Part shown: positions 8,963 to 17,290 of the stretch, one piece after another
Layout: the number at the start of each line of letters is the position of its first letter
Numbering within the stretch: the first letter of the stretch is position 1
NCBI RefSeq assembly: GCF_052115445.1
Contig: NZ_JBFRGR010000002.1
Location: 372,001 to 436,000 of the forward strand
Source of the DNA: Paenibacillus_E sp052115445
Lineage (GTDB): Bacteria; Bacillota; Bacilli; Paenibacillales; NBRC-103111
Reading direction: 5' to 3'
DNA length: 64,000 nucleotides
Made by a program: the position numbers and the translations under genes
Notes under the pieces: generated by a model
Databases searched by the model: none
Told to the model about the DNA's origin: nothing
What the model saw: the letters and a program-made list of their open reading frames with translations, nothing else

Positions 8963-10747
8963 CTAATTGATCAAATTCACATATTGAAGCACTCGTTTGA
9001 TGATGACAGCCGCTTCAGCGCGAGTGGCTACATTTTGAGGTGCAAACGTCGTTTCTGTTTTGCCTTGAACCAATCCTTTGCCCACGGCATTTGCTACCGC
9101 GCTGCGAGCATAATCCGACACTAGGTCTTGATCAGCGAACGAAGTATTCGTCGAAGCCGCATTAGATGCTGATGTTCCTTGAACGAGCCCAGTCGCTTTC
9201 ATCATCATCACGACCATCTGCTCTCTCGTAATCAGTTGATCCGGATTGAATCTGCCTTCGCCTACCCCTTCAACTAGACCGTACTTCGCTGCTGTACCTA
9301 CCTCCGACGCATACCACTGTGTAGCAGCAACATCTGTAAATCCGGATGGTGTCGTTTCTGCCTGTAGCCCCAGTCCTCTTACAAGAAGTGCTGCAAACTG
9401 AGCCCGCGTCACTTGCATCTCCGGTGTATACGTGTGATCCGTTGTCCCGTTGATAATCATTTTGGAAGCTAAATCCTCAACATCCTTCTGTGCCCAATGA
9501 CCAATCATATCGTCAAATGATTTCTTATTCTGAACGATAGCATACATACTGTTCGTGTTACGGATGATGGTTGCTTCTGTCTTACCGTTCTTCGTTGTGA
9601 ACACAGATGGTACGAATTGCATTTCCCCCGTGATCGGGTCGTACACAACTGCAGTAGCCTTCGAAGGATCCTGAATGACACTATCTAATTGAACAACACG
9701 TGTTACAAAAGTGTTGCCAAAATTGTGGAACTCTTCTTCTTTATCCTTGGATTTCAGAATGATTTTGTAATCGATGACATCGCTTACTCGCTTCATACCA
9801 TTCTCTGTGATGGATTGATCAAATTGCAGTTCATGCTGGCTTTTCGCTTTATCAATGCGAATGATGAGTGTTGCGCTAGCATCTGAACCGGTATTCGTAC
9901 GAGCTTGGTCTAGTATCGAAATTGGCAAATTATACGTGCCTAAATGAGTGTGTATGGTCAAAATGGTTCCTTGATTATCTTTCAGACTGTTGCGTAAGAT
10001 ATCCAGTGGCAGTTCTACAGCGTTCGATGCACTAGTCCCTGGAATATCAAAATTAAGAACTGGATGATCCATACTGGTTGATGTGTGAAGATCTGCTAGT
10101 TTTTGAGTCAGTCTCTCACGATCGATAACTGCGGTTACCGATGTCCCGCCTCCCTCAGTCCGCATTTCTGATTCTTTGGGTACATATAGAGTCGGATCTT
10201 CTTTTGTCGGCCCTGGTCCTGGTCCTGCTCCTGCTCCTGCTCCTGCTCCTGGCCCTGATCCGGTGGTCTTTGCGTCAATCTGAATCGAAGCTTGATTGCT
10301 TAGCTGCCAAACAGTAGGCAATAATTGTGAAGTCACTGTCGTCATTTTTTGCAGACTTACGTTTGCCGATCCACTTTGAATAGCTTTGAATGACAACGTA
10401 CACATACGAAGGTCGCCACTCTCACCTGCTACTTTACCCACTTTAGTCAAAGCGAAAGTAATTTGATTACCAGCATTTTGAACAACCTTATAACCCTCAA
10501 ATGAGCCATTCGATTGATCTTTGTTGAATTCCAGTCGCGCTGCGTCATACGTTAATACAACTTCATATCCGTACAAATCCGTTACATTGTGACCTTGAAT
10601 TGTAATGGTTACGTTCTCTCCTACCTTCACTTGAGAAACATTTGGCTCTGCTGTGAATGACGGAGTCCCTGCCCCTAGGGCCATTCCGATCGGTAATACC
10701 GTCAATAAAAGCATCCAGGTCATTAGTAATAAACCAACTTTGCGCAT
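8963..10747 (-). CDS. S-layer-anchored cohesin protein (SLH cell-surface anchor)
   Basis: About 594 residues: signal peptide (1-27), one cohesin domain (about 28-155, starting FTAEPNVSQVKVGENVT), a Gly-Ala/Gly-Pro linker, a middle region of the kind seen in SLH proteins, and three SLH repeats (from about residue 415). The repeats show VTRAQFAALLVRG, ITREQMVVMMMK and a last TRAEAAVIIKR. SLH domains bind pyruvylated secondary wall polymer, so the cohesin should face outward on the cell wall. It sits between the two dockerin-bearing enzymes, which makes them its probable ligands. The longest frame starts at 10774, but AAGGAG lies nine bases before the tenth codon, giving the start at 10747. Resembles anchoring proteins of cellulosomes, reduced to a single cohesin. 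Confidence 0.9.
   Translation of the reverse strand: MRKVGLLLMTWMLLLTVLPIGMALGAGTPSFTAEPNVSQVKVGENVTITIQGHNVTDLYGYEVVLTYDAARLEFNKDQSNGSFEGYKVVQNAGNQITFALTKVGKVAGESGDLRMCTLSFKAIQSGSANVSLQKMTTVTSQLLPTVWQLSNQASIQIDAKTTGSGPGAGAGAGAGPGPGPTKEDPTLYVPKESEMRTEGGGTSVTAVIDRERLTQKLADLHTSTSMDHPVLNFDIPGTSASNAVELPLDILRNSLKDNQGTILTIHTHLGTYNLPISILDQARTNTGSDASATLIIRIDKAKSQHELQFDQSITENGMKRVSDVIDYKIILKSKDKEEEFHNFGNTFVTRVVQLDSVIQDPSKATAVVYDPITGEMQFVPSVFTTKNGKTEATIIRNTNSMYAIVQNKKSFDDMIGHWAQKDVEDLASKMIINGTTDHTYTPEMQVTRAQFAALLVRGLGLQAETTPSGFTDVAATQWYASEVGTAAKYGLVEGVGEGRFNPDQLITREQMVVMMMKATGLVQGTSASNAASTNTSFADQDLVSDYARSAVANAVGKGLVQGKTETTFAPQNVATRAEAAVIIKRVLQYVNLIN
10208..10262. repeat. Hexanucleotide repeat encoding the Gly-Ala/Gly-Pro linker
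   Basis: A run of short CTCCTG/GTCCTG units within the SLH-cohesin gene encodes GAGAGAGAGPGPGP. Slippage would change linker length by two residues without a frameshift. Confidence 0.75.
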
Positions 10748-10785
10748 TTTGGCACACTCCTTCTTTAGTAGCATAGGAAACTGGA

Positions 10786-10816
10786 AAGAGAAAGGATTCT
10801 CCTTTCTCTTTCCAAT
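10786..10816 (-). other. Strong intergenic hairpin between the GH30 and cohesin genes
   Basis: A perfect 13-bp stem (GGAAAGAGAAAGG with its complement) around a 5-base loop. No T-run follows on the minus strand, so it looks like an RNA-processing or stability hairpin inside the operon and not a full terminator. It could change the ratio of enzyme to anchor transcript. Confidence 0.6.
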
Positions 10817-10828
10817 TCATGTCATTTA

Positions 10829-13800
10829 TTATTCTAAGATCAAACTAGCAATTTTCGTTAAATCGAGAATGTCGATCTTTCCGTCATGAACGACGTCTGC
10901 TGCTTTAGCCTTATTCCAATCCGCACTTCCTGTATGCATTCCGAAATATAAAGCTACTGTGCCTAAGTCTCCAATATTGATTAAATTGTCTTCATTGGCA
11001 TCTCCTAGTGCGAAGACTGTAATCATTTGTTCGTTAAAGACTTGCACCGCTTGATTTAACACATTAGCTGCATTATCGATCTCTTGCTGCGTAGACGCAG
11101 AATTCGATTTGATCGTTTTGGCGATGGCAATAGCTTGGGCTAGCTCTGCCTTCTTACCAATTGGATATTGTCCGACATCGGATCCTTCTACCGCTTTATC
11201 ATAGATGTTTTGCGCTATGTCGATAAGTGTCTGAAGCGTTGTCTTATTCACAGTTCCAACGGAAACCATTAAAGTAGTTAACTGGGAATCCACTTTTTGA
11301 CCTAGTCCATTAGAAACAGCTACCTTCGTCAGTTCAAAGTTCAGCGGCAATGATGGCATATTCGGTTTCGCTGTCCAATTGATCTTGAATACATCTCCGC
11401 TTGTTGTTATAGCCCCCGCTGCTCCTTTGCTTGCAGCTATAATCCGAATTTCTCCTGGTACGTTTGTGATGGTCGGAATCAATTCATAATCAGAGCTTAA
11501 CAAGTCCACAGATACATAATTAACGGCATTCACATCAAATTTCAGTTTCATATCAATCGCGTATACCGAAGAAGATTCGTTAGCAGACACGTTGTTTAAG
11601 CCAAAATTCGTAGAGAATGATGCGCCGGCTTGAACCTGATCTGGACCCGTAAGCGTTGCCTGCGGCACATTGGTCGGCAATGGTGTCTGGCCGCTAATGA
11701 TTATATAATTAGAGCCTTGTATACCACTGCCGTCTGTAGCTGTTGCTACCACTTTCACAATTCCGTTCTTCTTCGCCGTAAGCAATCCATTGGCATCGAT
11801 GATGGCTTTATCCGTTATGGATACGCCATCTGTTTCATAGACGGACCATGCCACTGACTTGTTCGTCGCATTGGCAGGGAGCACCGAAGCTTGCAATTGA
11901 AGGCTTCCATCCTTCACGGTAATCGTCGACGTCGAACTTGTGACTGCTATCGATAGTACGTTATACACGTTATCCGTAACCGTAACATTAGCTACAGCAG
12001 GTATGGCTGTGCCATTTACAGTTCCGTTCACACTAAAAGTACCAGCTACTGCATACGCAGAAGCGTTAATCGGATTCCACTGGACCGATTTAGTAGCCGT
12101 TGTATCATTGTTATAAACGACAGTCACATTCGCAGGAAGTACTGGCGGTGTATAGGTAGCCGTAGCCACGCTTACAGGCATAACTCCTGTAATTACTGGT
12201 GCTGCAATGGCTTCCCATTTCGCATATAGGGTGATATCTGTCGCTGGGATGGTATTAACTGTGAAATCCCATGCTGTTGTCAATGCTGCATTTTGGTACC
12301 AACCACCGAACGTAAATCCATTTTTCGTTGGAGCCTCTGGTGCAGTAATAGTAGAACCGGAAACGGCTCCGTATACAGAACGAACTTCACTGCCGCCGTT
12401 AGTGTTGAAACTCACTGTCGTACCTGTTTTAAAGAAGGAATAATCCCACTCCGCATACCATCTTGCACTAATGGTCCGGTTCTGAGCATTCAGATCGATC
12501 GGAAGCCATACGTATCTGGAATCCTTCAGATCACTTGGATACCAGCGATCGGCCATAAAAATAAATTTGTTCGGCACAAGATCGCCATTGCCATCCCGGA
12601 AAGGCAGAACATGCGTGCTTTGGCTTTCATGTGTCGTGTGTTTCCAGTCATCCACAAACGGATCGCCTTTATGTTCCCATGGGCCGAATATGCCATTTGT
12701 CGCCACATGATATTCCGCTTGGTTCGGGTCCCAACCTGACTGTCCGGATGTAATCATGTAATAGACACCATCCTGCTTGAACATCGCCGGCGCTTCTCTG
12801 TACCACGGGAAAGCTCTCACATAATGAGTACCTTCCACAGACTGGCCGTTCGCATTCGTAGCCGGACCCGTGTAGTCATCATTCAGCATCGTGATGACAG
12901 TCCGCTCGTTCCCTTCGGATGCATAAATCAGATAAGCCTTGTCATCCGTCGCATCATTGCCGTCATCGTCTACAAACAGCGTCATGTCGCGAAGCATGCC
13001 TTCTCCTTCGCTGCCACCCCATCCATTATTCGGCAATCGGAACGTGCCGAGATACTTGAATGGACCCGCTGGCGAATCACTGATTGCAACGCCGCCTGCC
13101 GCCGTCCAATACTTACCGGCGATCGGCCCGTCTTGATGCCACCACATCACATATTTATCCGTTTTCTTGTTGTAAACGACTTTTGGACGTTCAACAACTT
13201 TATCCCAGTTGAAATCTTTATACATCTCTTGCTTCACTGCATTTGTTTTGTCCGCATACAAGGCATTAAGCTCAGCTATGCGTTCAGGTGAATTATGTTT
13301 GCTTAACGAATTGACCGGCGATTTCATCGAACGTGTGTAATCGCCATTTCGATCCGTGATATTGACAACTCGATTAGGATCGAATGGAACTCCGCTGTTC
13401 TTGTAAGTCTCAGAATTCTCATCCAAGTACAGTGGCAGGTTTCCGCCAGACAATACATCTTCGCCTAGTTGCGGGTTGTTGAATACCGGCAATACAACCC
13501 CTTCATTTTTCCAATTGTACAGATCTTTCGAAGAGTACGCGTGAACGCCTGTTACCGGTACATAACCCGAGCCAACATTATTTTCCGTTTTGTCTTCGCC
13601 ATACCAGTAATACGTTTTGTTCTTCTCGTTGTACAGAATGCCACCGCCATGAGCCTGAATTGGGACACCGTCTCCATCCAGCCACACTTCACCGCTCTTA
13701 ATGGAATCTGTTTGACCTATCGTCGCGTATAAATTGTACATATCTTGCAGAACCTTGGTGTAGTAAGCAATACTTTCCTTCGTCAAATCGCTAATCGTAC

Positions 13801-16800
13801 CGATCGCTCCAATTTGATTTTCAATCGTGGATGCTACTTTCTGACTAATACTCGAAGCTGTCCGCAATTGAGTAATCGCATTTGTCAAACTGCTTGTATC
13901 AAAAGCCGCTCTTTGCTTCTGACTAACTGAGATTTCTGCTGCACTCAACGTATTCCCGTCTCCGCCAGTGGTTATCGCCTGAATAGCAATATACCTCGCC
14001 TTGTTCGAATTGAACGTAGCTGTCTGAACACTTCCGCTTGAAGCATCCCAAACCCCATTCGCCACAAAAGTGAAGTGCTCATTCAAGTAAGCTTGCGTGC
14101 CGCTAACCGATACATTCGTTAAATCTTCATCGCTGTAGTAAACCTTGAATTGTTTAAATCTACCGTTTGCTTTATCTTGCCTTGGTGTAATCGTGATCTT
14201 GCCAACATCAGCTTTGCTCTGACCCAGATCTATGATCAAATAATCTCCTGATGTGTATTTTCTTCCATTCGATGCCCAATTTGTCTCATAATAAGTCGAA
14301 TTGTTGTTATCCAGCATGAGACTGGCAGGATTCGAGGAATAAGCTTCTGGCGCATAAAAAACCTTAATACCAGTGATTTTTTGTTCATCGACTTGGAGAT
14401 TTGCGATCTCCGCTGTAATTTTTCCAGCCTGTTTCACAATTCCTTCCTGCGTAGCGGTTGCGCTACTCAGCAGTGCAGTACCCTGCGTAAGAAGTGATTG
14501 CAAATTAACCAAATAGGAAGGATCTTTCGTAAAGCCATTCATAAAAGTAGTTGCAGTTGCCATCGCTCCTATGAGGCTGGACTTATCCATTGTAAAACCA
14601 GCCATGCTAAAGATATTGATTTCTGCCGCTGATGCATACTGCTTGCCAGTATCACTTTTCGATTCAAGTGCCGTAAATTTTAAATAAGTAGCACCATGCG
14701 GGCTGAAGGTTGCTGTCTTTTCCAATCTGTCCGCATCCCATGCCCCTTCTGCGACCTTCGTATAAGCGACGCCATCCGTGCTAACGGAAATTTCATACTT
14801 GGTCACTACACCATTCCAATCTGAATCTTGTCTAGGCACATAGCTCAGCTTGTATACACCGTCATAAGCCTTGCCAAGATTATAAGTAATCGCGTGCGGA
14901 AGTGGTGTATACGTTCCATCATAGGCCGTATGCCATTTCGTTCCGGTGTCTCCATCCAACGTCTTACTTGATGATTCACCGGAGGCTGAACTTGTTGACG
15001 ATGACGTCATTTGGCTTTGCGGGATTCGTCCAATCGGGCTGTAACGGAGGTTATATTCCGTAGCCAGACTGCCTGCCATCTTCGAAATATCTTCCTGTGT
15101 TACGTTGACCGTATCACGAACTGTCTTAGCTTGGTTCACTAACGCTTGCAAAGCAGTCAACTCTGGATTTGTAGTAAGCAGCGCCTCTGCACTAGTAATT
15201 GCTCTGTTTAGCATGGCTTTATCTACGGTAAACCCTGGCTTTCTCACGATATTGATTTCAGCAGCCGATCCGAACTGTGTACCAGATCCGTTATTGGACT
15301 GAATGACTGTGAACTTCACATAGGAAGCGCTTACTGCCGAGAAAGTGGCCGTTTTTTCTGACTTGTCGTTACTCCATGTGCCTTCGGCAACTTTCGTGAA
15401 ATTCGTGCCGTCTGTGCTGACAGCGACTTCATATTTGGTTGCAACACCGTTGAAACTACTATCCTGTCTAGGCAAGTATTTCAACTGGTAAATATCGTTA
15501 TAAGTTGTTCCATTCGTTTTATCCAATTTATAAATGACAGAGTGGGGAGCTGGAGCTGGCGTGCCTGACCAAGCAGAGTGCCAATTGGATCCCGTATTGC
15601 CATCTAACGTTTTTTCTGGTCCTTCCCCTGAGGCAGCGCTGGTTGCCGTTACACTCATCTGGCTTTGAGGAATAACGGTGCTGCTCGTATACGAGGCGCC
15701 GTCAATAACGAACGTTGTAATTGATTTCGCTCCAACAGTTGCGCGCAATGTGTTATTCATAACCGGAAGACTTCCCTGCTGGACCACGTTTTCCGTAGCG
15801 GAAGAAACATAAGGTGTGGCATTCCCGGTGATCGAATCAAACTTTGACATGTTTAAGGAGATGTCTTGGCTGCTCGTATTCGAATTTCGATATACAACAT
15901 AGATTTTATTCTGTATAGGGTCATAGGCCGATAATGTGTTGTCATTGTTATCAGCAATAAATCTCGAACCTTGCGGGATAAATTTGCTGAATTGCGCCAT
16001 CGCGTAATATTTTTTCCCGTAATACCAATCTTGTGTATCAAAATCTGCGTGAAGGAGACCCCAGTTCATGTTTTCCTTCTGCATATTTTTCTCGCTCTCA
16101 ATAGCTTGCCAAAGGACCCAAGCCTTAGGTTCAAGCCAAGTAATATCCGTCATTATTCTTTCGGCTAATGCCAATGCCGGTTCAAAATCATCGTGATTGT
16201 GAGCAACGCCAGAAGGACCCAAATCCACTTCAGACATCCATAACGGCTTGCCAGCAGATTTAGCGGCATCTCTCACAGCAGTTCGATTTGATCCACTATA
16301 CGTGTGGGTATTCATTTGTCCAATGTTAGCCTTAGTTGTAGCATCATAAGAGTTCCAATTGGTCATAAATGTATCTACACTTGTCTCGTCCATGGCCGAA
16401 ATCTGAACAGATTGCAGCCCTTTGTCATTGAGCTTGGCGCGAGTGGCATTAATAATTTTGGCTTGAGAAGCCGTATCCCAATGAGAACCTTCTTGTCCCC
16501 CGCCAAATCCCCAATAATTCGTGTTCGGCTCATTCACCGGGGAGAGTGTGTTGAAATGTGTCCCCTCCGCATCGAAATGTTCGACAACTTTCGCCAAATA
16601 TTCAGCAAAATTGTCATACTCTGTCGATTTCAAGTTATCTTTCCAAGCATCTGTATGACCAGTCGTACTGCCACTGACCGTCATATAGTAGGGAGCAGAA
16701 TTGGAGAACGCTTCCAATTTATTTGCTCCTCTTGCTTTTGCAGCTTGGAGCCACCAGCGTTGATTCGCATCTTGCGTCCAATCGTACACGCCTGCGGATG

Positions 16801-17143
16801 GCGAGAACCCAGGCACTTCTCCACCTTGACGCATCGTCTCGTAAGCTGGATTTTCACCGCCGCCAATGTTGTATCTGGCAATATTAAAATTCAAACCTTG
16901 AGGCGAATAGAGGGCATCCGCCAATGCATTTCGCTTGGCGTCTGGCCAACCTCCTGTTACATTCCCAAACCAAGCTAATGCAGTTCCCCACCCATCCCAT
17001 GCTTGTTGCATATTACTAGGGTCTAACGTGATAGCAGTCGTAGCAGCACTGGCCTTCTGAGCAGTTAATCCATAAAACACAGGTGAAACTAAAGTAAAAG
17101 CAAGACAAGAAGCAAATATTCTTTTTCCAACTTTTCTAGTCAT
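10829..17143 (-). CDS. Giant GH30 + GH43 arabinogalactan-degrading enzyme with cohesin and dockerin
   Basis: 2104 residues, signal peptide 1-33. Modules by approximate residue: GH30, closest to subfamily 5 endo-beta-1,6-galactanases (35-478; acid/base Glu205 in SPVNEPN, nucleophile Glu305 in LWMSEVD); three F5/8-type C domains (486, 706, 924), each followed by FIVAR (636, 851, 1079); a GH43 domain like subfamily 24 exo-beta-1,3-galactanases (1144-1567; AHGGGILY, YYWYGEDK, ERPKVVYN); an InlB B-repeat (1574); Big_4 (1649); Big_2 (1727); cohesin (1821); FIVAR (1964); dockerin (2044-2104). The two catalytic domains would cut the beta-1,6 side chains and beta-1,3 backbone of type II arabinogalactan. 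Dockerin loop 1 has IN for ID, and loop 2 reads DVVHDG, lacking the usual Asn. Start ATG lies eight bases after AAGGGGG; a cre-like site lies upstream. Substrate is inferred from family. Confidence 0.92.
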   Translation of the reverse strand: MTRKVGKRIFASCLAFTLVSPVFYGLTAQKASAATTAITLDPSNMQQAWDGWGTALAWFGNVTGGWPDAKRNALADALYSPQGLNFNIARYNIGGGENPAYETMRQGGEVPGFSPSAGVYDWTQDANQRWWLQAAKARGANKLEAFSNSAPYYMTVSGSTTGHTDAWKDNLKSTEYDNFAEYLAKVVEHFDAEGTHFNTLSPVNEPNTNYWGFGGGQEGSHWDTASQAKIINATRAKLNDKGLQSVQISAMDETSVDTFMTNWNSYDATTKANIGQMNTHTYSGSNRTAVRDAAKSAGKPLWMSEVDLGPSGVAHNHDDFEPALALAERIMTDITWLEPKAWVLWQAIESEKNMQKENMNWGLLHADFDTQDWYYGKKYYAMAQFSKFIPQGSRFIADNNDNTLSAYDPIQNKIYVVYRNSNTSSQDISLNMSKFDSITGNATPYVSSATENVVQQGSLPVMNNTLRATVGAKSITTFVIDGASYTSSTVIPQSQMSVTATSAASGEGPEKTLDGNTGSNWHSAWSGTPAPAPHSVIYKLDKTNGTTYNDIYQLKYLPRQDSSFNGVATKYEVAVSTDGTNFTKVAEGTWSNDKSEKTATFSAVSASYVKFTVIQSNNGSGTQFGSAAEINIVRKPGFTVDKAMLNRAITSAEALLTTNPELTALQALVNQAKTVRDTVNVTQEDISKMAGSLATEYNLRYSPIGRIPQSQMTSSSTSSASGESSSKTLDGDTGTKWHTAYDGTYTPLPHAITYNLGKAYDGVYKLSYVPRQDSDWNGVVTKYEISVSTDGVAYTKVAEGAWDADRLEKTATFSPHGATYLKFTALESKSDTGKQYASAAEINIFSMAGFTMDKSSLIGAMATATTFMNGFTKDPSYLVNLQSLLTQGTALLSSATATQEGIVKQAGKITAEIANLQVDEQKITGIKVFYAPEAYSSNPASLMLDNNNSTYYETNWASNGRKYTSGDYLIIDLGQSKADVGKITITPRQDKANGRFKQFKVYYSDEDLTNVSVSGTQAYLNEHFTFVANGVWDASSGSVQTATFNSNKARYIAIQAITTGGDGNTLSAAEISVSQKQRAAFDTSSLTNAITQLRTASSISQKVASTIENQIGAIGTISDLTKESIAYYTKVLQDMYNLYATIGQTDSIKSGEVWLDGDGVPIQAHGGGILYNEKNKTYYWYGEDKTENNVGSGYVPVTGVHAYSSKDLYNWKNEGVVLPVFNNPQLGEDVLSGGNLPLYLDENSETYKNSGVPFDPNRVVNITDRNGDYTRSMKSPVNSLSKHNSPERIAELNALYADKTNAVKQEMYKDFNWDKVVERPKVVYNKKTDKYVMWWHQDGPIAGKYWTAAGGVAISDSPAGPFKYLGTFRLPNNGWGGSEGEGMLRDMTLFVDDDGNDATDDKAYLIYASEGNERTVITMLNDDYTGPATNANGQSVEGTHYVRAFPWYREAPAMFKQDGVYYMITSGQSGWDPNQAEYHVATNGIFGPWEHKGDPFVDDWKHTTHESQSTHVLPFRDGNGDLVPNKFIFMADRWYPSDLKDSRYVWLPIDLNAQNRTISARWYAEWDYSFFKTGTTVSFNTNGGSEVRSVYGAVSGSTITAPEAPTKNGFTFGGWYQNAALTTAWDFTVNTIPATDITLYAKWEAIAAPVITGVMPVSVATATYTPPVLPANVTVVYNNDTTATKSVQWNPINASAYAVAGTFSVNGTVNGTAIPAVANVTVTDNVYNVLSIAVTSSTSTITVKDGSLQLQASVLPANATNKSVAWSVYETDGVSITDKAIIDANGLLTAKKNGIVKVVATATDGSGIQGSNYIIISGQTPLPTNVPQATLTGPDQVQAGASFSTNFGLNNVSANESSSVYAIDMKLKFDVNAVNYVSVDLLSSDYELIPTITNVPGEIRIIAASKGAAGAITTSGDVFKINWTAKPNMPSLPLNFELTKVAVSNGLGQKVDSQLTTLMVSVGTVNKTTLQTLIDIAQNIYDKAVEGSDVGQYPIGKKAELAQAIAIAKTIKSNSASTQQEIDNAANVLNQAVQVFNEQMITVFALGDANEDNLINIGDLGTVALYFGMHTGSADWNKAKAADVVHDGKIDILDLTKIASLILE

Positions 17144-17186
17144 CCATACAACCCCCTTTTAAATAGCCTAAATGTTATAACCATAA

Positions 17187-17204
17187 TTTGGAAACGCTTA
17201 CCGA
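17187..17204. promoter_or_regulatory. CcpA (cre)-like site upstream of the GH30/GH43 gene
   Basis: TGGAAACGCTTACC matches the cre consensus TGNAARCGNWWWCA except at the last base. It lies about 45-60 bases upstream of the GH30/GH43 start, a position consistent with catabolite repression. Function is inferred. Confidence 0.55.
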
Positions 17205-17290
17205 TTTATTCAAAAAAAAAGAGAACTAATTCCCTAAATGATAGGAGAGGAGGTGTCTATCCACACACACATCCCTCTCCCTTTTAAAAC

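Noticed and set aside
12293..12739. Open frame on the plus strand inside the GH30/GH43 gene
   Set aside because: No homology signal or ribosome site; opposite strand encodes well-defined modules.
17215..17290. Terminator after the binding-protein gene at 17291
   Set aside because: GGGAGAGG/CCTCTCC pairing is imperfect and not followed closely by a T-run, so not called.
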